Shown one piece after another: positions 59,522 through 64,000 of a DNA stretch of 64,000 nucleotides (within the stretch, counting starts at the first letter, position 1; the number at the start of each line of letters is the position of its first letter). Both the position numbers and the translations under genes were made by a program. The stretch is from JAABPW01 sp037132275. GTDB lineage: Bacteria > Verrucomicrobiota > Kiritimatiellia > CAIKKV01 > CAITUY01. The DNA is taken from NCBI GenBank assembly GCA_037132275.1, contig JBAXPK010000002.1, forward strand, positions 1 to 64,000, in the 5' to 3' direction. Below the pieces are notes generated by a model. The model saw only the letters and a program-made list of their open reading frames with translations, had not been told where the DNA came from and ran no database searches.

Positions 59522-61237
59522 TCAAACATCCAGACGTTTTCGGCCCAGAACCAGTTCTTCAACGCACCCCCACAGTTCGTCCTCACTCCAGGATGGCAAA
59601 AGGCGGGGAATTAAGAAACCATCGAGGATTTCCTGCTTTGTGAGGCTTGGCTCCATATCTGTGATGGCCAAAATCGGCACACGAGCCATGGATTCCTCGC
59701 CTTTGATCATGGCGATCACGATGCCGCCATCCATTCCCTTTTGTATCCACTCAAGGATAATCAAGTCAGGGATTTCTTTTTGCATAGCCGAGTGGAGCGT
59801 TCCATTTAACAGTTTTCCTGTGACGACGCGGTATCCATAGTTTTTCATCTGGGTAGTCACCTTGCGTTCAACCTGATCATCCCCGCAAGCCAGCAAGACT
59901 AGCGGCGGCGCCGTAGCCGGTAGAGAGATGGATACCTGTGTGCCTTTGCGCATTCCGGCCGGGGGACTTGTCACTTGGATTCCCCCCCCATGCTGCGCCA
60001 ACAGGTCTTTACAGATGGCCAGTCCCAACCCCGCGCCGCTAACATATTCCCCCACTCTGAAAAAACGCTCCGTAATGCGTGGAAGATCTTTTGCCTCAAT
60101 CCCGATCCCACTGTCTATCACATCAAGAACATGCATACCCTTGAGCGCTTTACTGGGAGTGAGGCGCGCTTTAATCACGCCGCCTTTGATGTTGTATTTC
60201 ATCGCATTTTTCACAATATTGAAAATAACTCGTTCAATTTTTTGTGGATCGCACTCACTAAACCCATGCGGGTCAACAGCGCTGTCAAGACTCAAGCCCT
60301 CCGCCTCAATCTGCATCCTCAAGGACTCGATCGTTCGCTGTGCAAACCGTCCGAAATTCACCTTGGCCAGATTCATGCGTAGGGTGTTCGATTCAATTCT
60401 GCTCATATCCAGAATGTCGTCTACCGTTCTCTGGAGCCTATGGCAATCTTCTCTGATCATGCTGAGGTAGGTTCGCCCTTGTTGATTCAAGGGACCGGCG
60501 ATGCCCTTTTGCATGTTGCCGGCGATGTAGTTGATAGAGGAGAGAGGCGTTTTGAGTTCATGGGAAACATTGGAGACAAACTGTGTCTTTGCCCTGTCAT
60601 GTTTTTGAAGTGTTTCGATCGCCGAGTTCAATTCCGCTTCAATACGTTTGCGTTCTGCGATCTCAAGCTTCAGTTCCTCGTTAATCCTTGTGCGTTCACG
60701 TACCTCCTGCTCGAGATCGTCATGAGCGGATTGGAGGGCATCCTCTGACTCTTTGCGCGCGCTGACATCCCGGATAAAGAAGCACAGATAAGTTTTCCCT
60801 GACAAATTGACTTTGCAGGTCGAAATCTCGGATGGCATCAGCGATCCGTCTTGCCGCGCGCATTCCGCCTGGATGAGGGTAAACCGGTCGTTTTGGAGAT
60901 TCTCTTCGACTGTCAAAAGGACGTTCTCGGTCATGCCCATCACGATGTCCATGATTGCGCCCAACTTAAACTGTTCTCGAGAGTATAGAAATGACTGCGA
61001 TGCCCTGACGTTGGCGTCAACTATTTTGCCATTGAGTTCCGTGAGAAAAGCGGAGTCGTAGACATTTTGAAACAGTTCGCTTAGATCGGCGTTCTGGATG
61101 GCGATCTCGCCGAATGTTTTTTGCTGCTGGCCGCCGGACTTGAGCGCGGCCCTGCCAACCGGAGTTCGCTTTTGTGCGTAAAAATCCGGCGGGATATCAA
61201 TCCGCATCGTTTTGGAAGATTCATTTGTAACAGCCAT
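59522..61237 (-). CDS. Hybrid-like sensor histidine kinase with degenerate receiver
   Basis: A 571-aa soluble kinase with a PAS domain (about 50-165), a coiled coil, HisKA (FVSNVSHELKTPLSSI, His226) and HATPase (NIVKNAMKYN, DSGIGIEAKDL, GAGLGLAICKDLL). A C-terminal receiver-like domain is present in which the phospho-Asp is Glu496 (PDLIILEWI). Glu can mimic a permanently phosphorylated Asp. No membrane helix is present, so it senses a cytoplasmic cue. It is co-oriented with the double-receiver regulator. Confidence 0.9.
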   Translation of the reverse strand: MAVTNESSKTMRIDIPPDFYAQKRTPVGRAALKSGGQQQKTFGEIAIQNADLSELFQNVYDSAFLTELNGKIVDANVRASQSFLYSREQFKLGAIMDIVMGMTENVLLTVEENLQNDRFTLIQAECARQDGSLMPSEISTCKVNLSGKTYLCFFIRDVSARKESEDALQSAHDDLEQEVRERTRINEELKLEIAERKRIEAELNSAIETLQKHDRAKTQFVSNVSHELKTPLSSINYIAGNMQKGIAGPLNQQGRTYLSMIREDCHRLQRTVDDILDMSRIESNTLRMNLAKVNFGRFAQRTIESLRMQIEAEGLSLDSAVDPHGFSECDPQKIERVIFNIVKNAMKYNIKGGVIKARLTPSKALKGMHVLDVIDSGIGIEAKDLPRITERFFRVGEYVSGAGLGLAICKDLLAQHGGGIQVTSPPAGMRKGTQVSISLPATAPPLVLLACGDDQVERKVTTQMKNYGYRVVTGKLLNGTLHSAMQKEIPDLIILEWIQKGMDGGIVIAMIKGEESMARVPILAITDMEPSLTKQEILDGFLIPRLLPSWSEDELWGCVEELVLGRKRLDV

Positions 61238-61403
61238 AATTGTTTTCTATATGAAAAAACTGAGTTCAGTCCCAGCATAAAATCCATTCAATTGTTGTGA
61301 TGTCTCCGCGAGGTTGACCCGTTACATCCGATTATTTGTTCCCCAGCACGACGGGGCTGGTGTATAGTAATAGCAATCAGGAGGTTCAATCCAGGGAGGG
61401 ACG

Positions 61404-62057
61404 ATGGTGCTGACACCGGAAGAATTGAGGGTGGTGGGCGTGTTGATGGAAAAGGAAGTGACCACGCCGGACTACTATCCCATGACGCTCAATGCGATTG
61501 TCAATGGCTGTAACCAGAAGAATTGTCGGGCTCCACTCACAGCCTATGATGAAGCCTTGGTTGCTGGTGCCTTGGATCGTTTGCGTTACGAAAAACTCCT
61601 CATATCTCTGGTCAGTGGGGCGGAGAGCCGGGTGCCCAAATATCGCCAGCGCTTGACCGAGCAGTTGGTGCTAACCCTGCCCGCCCATGCCGTGATGGCT
61701 GAACTGATCTTGCGGGGTACGCAAACAGTGGGGGAATTGCGCAGTCGCGCGGAACGGATGTGCGCCTTTTCCAGTCTGGACGAGATTCAGCAGGTGCTGA
61801 AGACCTTGACTGACCGTCCTGATGGTCCTCTGGTGATGCTGCTGCCACGTGTTGCGGGACATAAGGAAAACCGCTGGATGCACCTGTTGGGCGGGACGTC
61901 CGAGTCTGCTGAAAATAGTCCAGCGCCCGTGGCGTCGCGCTCATTGCAGGACCAGATTCAGCGCCATGACATCGAAATCGCCGCCTTGAGGGCTGAGGTT
62001 GAGCAATTGAAGTCCTTTATGGCGGAGTTCCAGACCCCGCATCGGGCTAGCAGTTGA
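61404..62057 (+). CDS. yceH: YceH-family (DUF480) protein
   Basis: A 217-aa protein matching DUF480: LTPEELRVVGVLMEKEVTTPDYYPMTLNAIVNGCNQK, tandem winged-helix-like repeats, RGTQTVGELRSRAERM, and a C-terminal coiled coil (IEIAALRAEVEQLKSFMAEF). Its function is not established. It is 166 nt from the divergent kinase gene. Confidence 0.92.
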   Translation: MVLTPEELRVVGVLMEKEVTTPDYYPMTLNAIVNGCNQKNCRAPLTAYDEALVAGALDRLRYEKLLISLVSGAESRVPKYRQRLTEQLVLTLPAHAVMAELILRGTQTVGELRSRAERMCAFSSLDEIQQVLKTLTDRPDGPLVMLLPRVAGHKENRWMHLLGGTSESAENSPAPVASRSLQDQIQRHDIEIAALRAEVEQLKSFMAEFQTPHRASS

Positions 62058-62111
62058 CGAAATTTGTGTCCATGGTACTTTCTTCGGAATAACGAAAAAG
62101 GGTAATAAGTT

Positions 62112-63176
62112 ATGCAAAAAGAATCTTTTGATTTTCTGAAACAGGTTATCGGGGTGGCGAGTCCCTCCGGCTTCGAATGGCATGTTCAAGCGATTTTCAA
62201 AAAGCGCATGGAGGCGAGTTGTGATGAAGTCCGCGCCGATGTGCATGGCAATGTGATCGGCATCATCAATCCCGATGCTCCCGTGCGAGTCATGCTGTCG
62301 GGGCATTGCGATGAAATCGGCCTGATGATTGTGCATATTGAGGACCGCGGATTTTTGTCCTTTGCGGCTGTCGGGGGGATCGATCCCGCCGTCATTAGCG
62401 GTCAGCGGGTGAAGATTCATACGGCCAAAGGCGCGGTGTTTGGTGTGATCGGGAGAAAGCCGATCCATATGCTGGAGCCGGATGAGCGGGGGAAAGCGAT
62501 CAAACTGCACGAGATGTGGATTGATATTGGCGCCAAGAACCGCAAGGAGGCGGCCAAGACGGTTCAAATCGGCGACTATGTGACAATTGATGTCGGCCTT
62601 GAGACCATGTTGAACAACCTGGTTGCCGGGCGCGGGTTTGACGATCGTGCGGGTGCCTTTGTGGTGGCCGAAACCCTGCGCCGACTGAAGGGCCGGAAGA
62701 TCAAAGTAGGGGTTTATGGCGTGACCAGTGTCCAGGAGGAGATTGGTCTTCGCGGCGCTCGAACCAGCGCCTACGGGATCGATCCGCATGTCGGGATTGC
62801 GGTGGATGTCGGGTTTGCCTCGGATTACCCCGGTGGCGAAGTCAAGCGAACCGGAGAATGCAAACTGGGCAAGGGCCCTACGCTGCATCGTGGCCCCAAC
62901 ATCAATCCGGTATTGGCCCGGGTAATGGAGGCCGCCGCTAAAAAGAATAAGATACCTTTCCAGATCACAGCCGAACCCTCGGCAACGGGGACGGATGCAA
63001 ATGCCATGCAGGTGAATCGATCCGGGGTGGCCGCCGCGCTGGTGAGCATTCCCAACCGGTATATGCATACCTCCGTGGAAGTGATCTCGCTGGACGATCT
63101 GGATAACTGCTCAAAGCTTCTTGCTGAATTTATTGCCGGAATGGATCCCCAGCAAAAATACATACCGGGCCTGTGA
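62112..63176 (+). CDS. M42-family aminopeptidase (FrvX-like)
   Basis: A 354-aa metallo-aminopeptidase with metal-ligand segments LSGHCDEIGLMI, GRGFDDRAGAFV, TSVQEEIGLRGA and VDVGFASD, and a late His in YMHTSVEV. M42 enzymes form dodecameric tetrahedral shells that trim peptides in the cytoplasm. It is 54 nt downstream of yceH and converges with the rdgC-like gene. Confidence 0.93.
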   Translation: MQKESFDFLKQVIGVASPSGFEWHVQAIFKKRMEASCDEVRADVHGNVIGIINPDAPVRVMLSGHCDEIGLMIVHIEDRGFLSFAAVGGIDPAVISGQRVKIHTAKGAVFGVIGRKPIHMLEPDERGKAIKLHEMWIDIGAKNRKEAAKTVQIGDYVTIDVGLETMLNNLVAGRGFDDRAGAFVVAETLRRLKGRKIKVGVYGVTSVQEEIGLRGARTSAYGIDPHVGIAVDVGFASDYPGGEVKRTGECKLGKGPTLHRGPNINPVLARVMEAAAKKNKIPFQITAEPSATGTDANAMQVNRSGVAAALVSIPNRYMHTSVEVISLDDLDNCSKLLAEFIAGMDPQQKYIPGL

Positions 63177-63184
63177 AAAGTGGT

Positions 63185-64000
63185 CTATTTGCGTGCGGCG
63201 CGGTCGCTGACCCAACGATGGATGGCTTCGCGCGTCTTTGCCCAAGTCTTTTCATCGGTTCGTTCCTTGAGGAAACGGTCGTATATCTCAAGGAAGGCGG
63301 TGGTAAAAGTGGATAAGGAAGTCATTCGCTCCTGAAACCGACTGATAGGTTCCAGCTTTTCGCCTTCCGGCAGTTTCAGGCCCCGGAAGATAAACTGATC
63401 GGCATCAAGCGTGACCTGCCACGTGTCCTGGCCACGGGCCAGTAGGAGGCGGGCTTTACGCAGTTTTTTGCCGCCCAGTAATGCAATTTTGGCCTCAACA
63501 CTGATCTCCGGCGATCCGCGCCGCAAGACGATTTCATGAGCCCCCTGGCCCTCGAGAACAAAAGTGAGGGGACCTTCAATCATGATGGCGAAGTCGCCTC
63601 CCGAAGGGAGTTTGATCATGCCGCCACAGGTTTCGGAATAAAACCACAGCCAGGTGAGGAAATCCTGCCCCGCATTGTTGTCGACGGCATCATCCTTGCA
63701 GTCGGGTGAGAAACTTGAGGGGGCGATGTCGCGTACATCGAGATGCAGCCGCTTGGCGGCGGCATTTTGCGGGGTAGCGGGAATCAATCCGAACCCCATC
63801 GCTTCGCGGAAGCCCGCTTCGAGGGCATCCACTTGCTTGTCGGAGGTGGCTTCAACGTAGACATCCTGGCTATCCGGGAGATGAACCATGGCCATTCCTT
63901 TCAATTGCGGGGGCATGGTGGGTAGGAGTCGGGCCTCGATCTCTTTGCGGATTTCGCTACGAGTCTTTCGGTCCAATTCAGCACGGCCCTCGGCCATCAT
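63185..64000 (-). CDS. RdgC-like recombination-associated protein (cut by window edge)
   Basis: The open frame reaches the right edge, so the N-terminus is incomplete or uncertain. The 271 visible residues include TRSEIRKEIEARLLPTMPPQ, QDFLTWLWFYSETCGG, a beta-rich core (ALLGGKKLRKARLLLARG) and a C-terminal helical part ending AIHRWVSDRAARK. The pattern agrees with RdgC-like DNA-binding proteins, which coat double-stranded DNA and modulate RecA. Identification is from these phrases only. Confidence 0.6.
   Translation of the reverse strand: MMAEGRAELDRKTRSEIRKEIEARLLPTMPPQLKGMAMVHLPDSQDVYVEATSDKQVDALEAGFREAMGFGLIPATPQNAAAKRLHLDVRDIAPSSFSPDCKDDAVDNNAGQDFLTWLWFYSETCGGMIKLPSGGDFAIMIEGPLTFVLEGQGAHEIVLRRGSPEISVEAKIALLGGKKLRKARLLLARGQDTWQVTLDADQFIFRGLKLPEGEKLEPISRFQERMTSLSTFTTAFLEIYDRFLKERTDEKTWAKTREAIHRWVSDRAARK

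Noticed and set aside
61941..63068. 375-codon minus-strand open frame
   Set aside because: Antisense shadow of the M42 aminopeptidase, whose metal-binding motifs are intact on the plus strand.

Overview
The window looks like a chromosomal segment of a Gram-negative bacterium of moderate-to-high GC content, most probably a member of the PVC superphylum and perhaps Kiritimatiellota or Verrucomicrobiota. The placement is inferred from gene content: a Minf_1886-family protein, a CbiR-type cobamide remodelling enzyme beside CobU, a 49-residue PVC-style lipoprotein, a three-gene ECF-sigma unit, and a Tad pilus locus rich in FHA domains. No rRNA or other marker gene settles it. Genes are tightly packed, with many 1-4 nt stop/start overlaps. 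One tRNA gene (Leu, anticodon TAA) is present. There is no CRISPR array, no IS element and no phage.

Layout. 1-106: tail of a PIN-domain protein. 290-4831: a quinol/cytochrome electron-transfer operon (nine-haem cytochrome c, Tat-exported four-cluster ferredoxin, NrfD-type membrane protein, DUF2339-like membrane protein) behind a promoter with a perfect inverted repeat between -35 and -10, followed by a PocR/AraC-type regulator. 6088-12196: an ExbB-ExbD-TPR-(TonB-like/VWA) envelope operon. 12197-13178: about 1 kb with no convincing gene. 13179-27772: a Tad/Flp type IVb pilus locus with pilins at both ends, prepilin peptidase, TadE/G-like proteins, CpaB, CpaC secretin, an FHA-CpaF fusion, TadB, TadC and two further FHA proteins. 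27782-32266 (minus): M16 protease, Minf_1886, HIT and QueG-like genes. 32354-34315: rubrerythrin, then ECF sigma factor, membrane partner and secreted protein. 34317-36334: glycine-zipper lipoprotein, tRNA-Leu and a secreted Zn-dependent phospholipase C-like protein. 36492-47595: two complete phosphate uptake (Pst) operons in tandem, each behind a Pho-box-like array of 7-mers. 47609-52580 (minus): ugd, L,D-transpeptidase, fluC/crcB, DUF190, cbiR, cobU and an FHA gene. 52750-64000: coiled-coil protein, small lipoprotein, asd, YihY-cNMP fusion, a stand-alone PurH N-terminal domain, queDEC, a two-component pair with pseudo-receivers, yceH, M42 peptidase and the edge of an rdgC-like gene.

The most striking observation is in the second Pst operon. 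It encodes two adjacent PstB ATPases with complementary motif losses. PstB2 (45371-46141) keeps the LSGGQ signature but has lost the Q-loop Gln (Ala96) and the switch His (Asn209). PstB3 (46138-46899) keeps the Q-loop Gln and switch His but has LPLDQ in place of LSGGQ. Each homodimer would lack a canonical site, whereas a heterodimer would have one complete and one degenerate ATP site, as in asymmetric ABC exporters. I infer an obligate heterodimeric phosphate-importer ATPase.

Other points of interest are the shared Pho-box architecture, the operator inside the cytochrome promoter, the pilin paralogues bracketing the Tad locus, the FHA-rich Tad machinery lacking a visible TadZ, the TonB-like/VWA fusion, and pseudo-receiver domains in both two-component partners (Asp to Glu and Asp to Lys).
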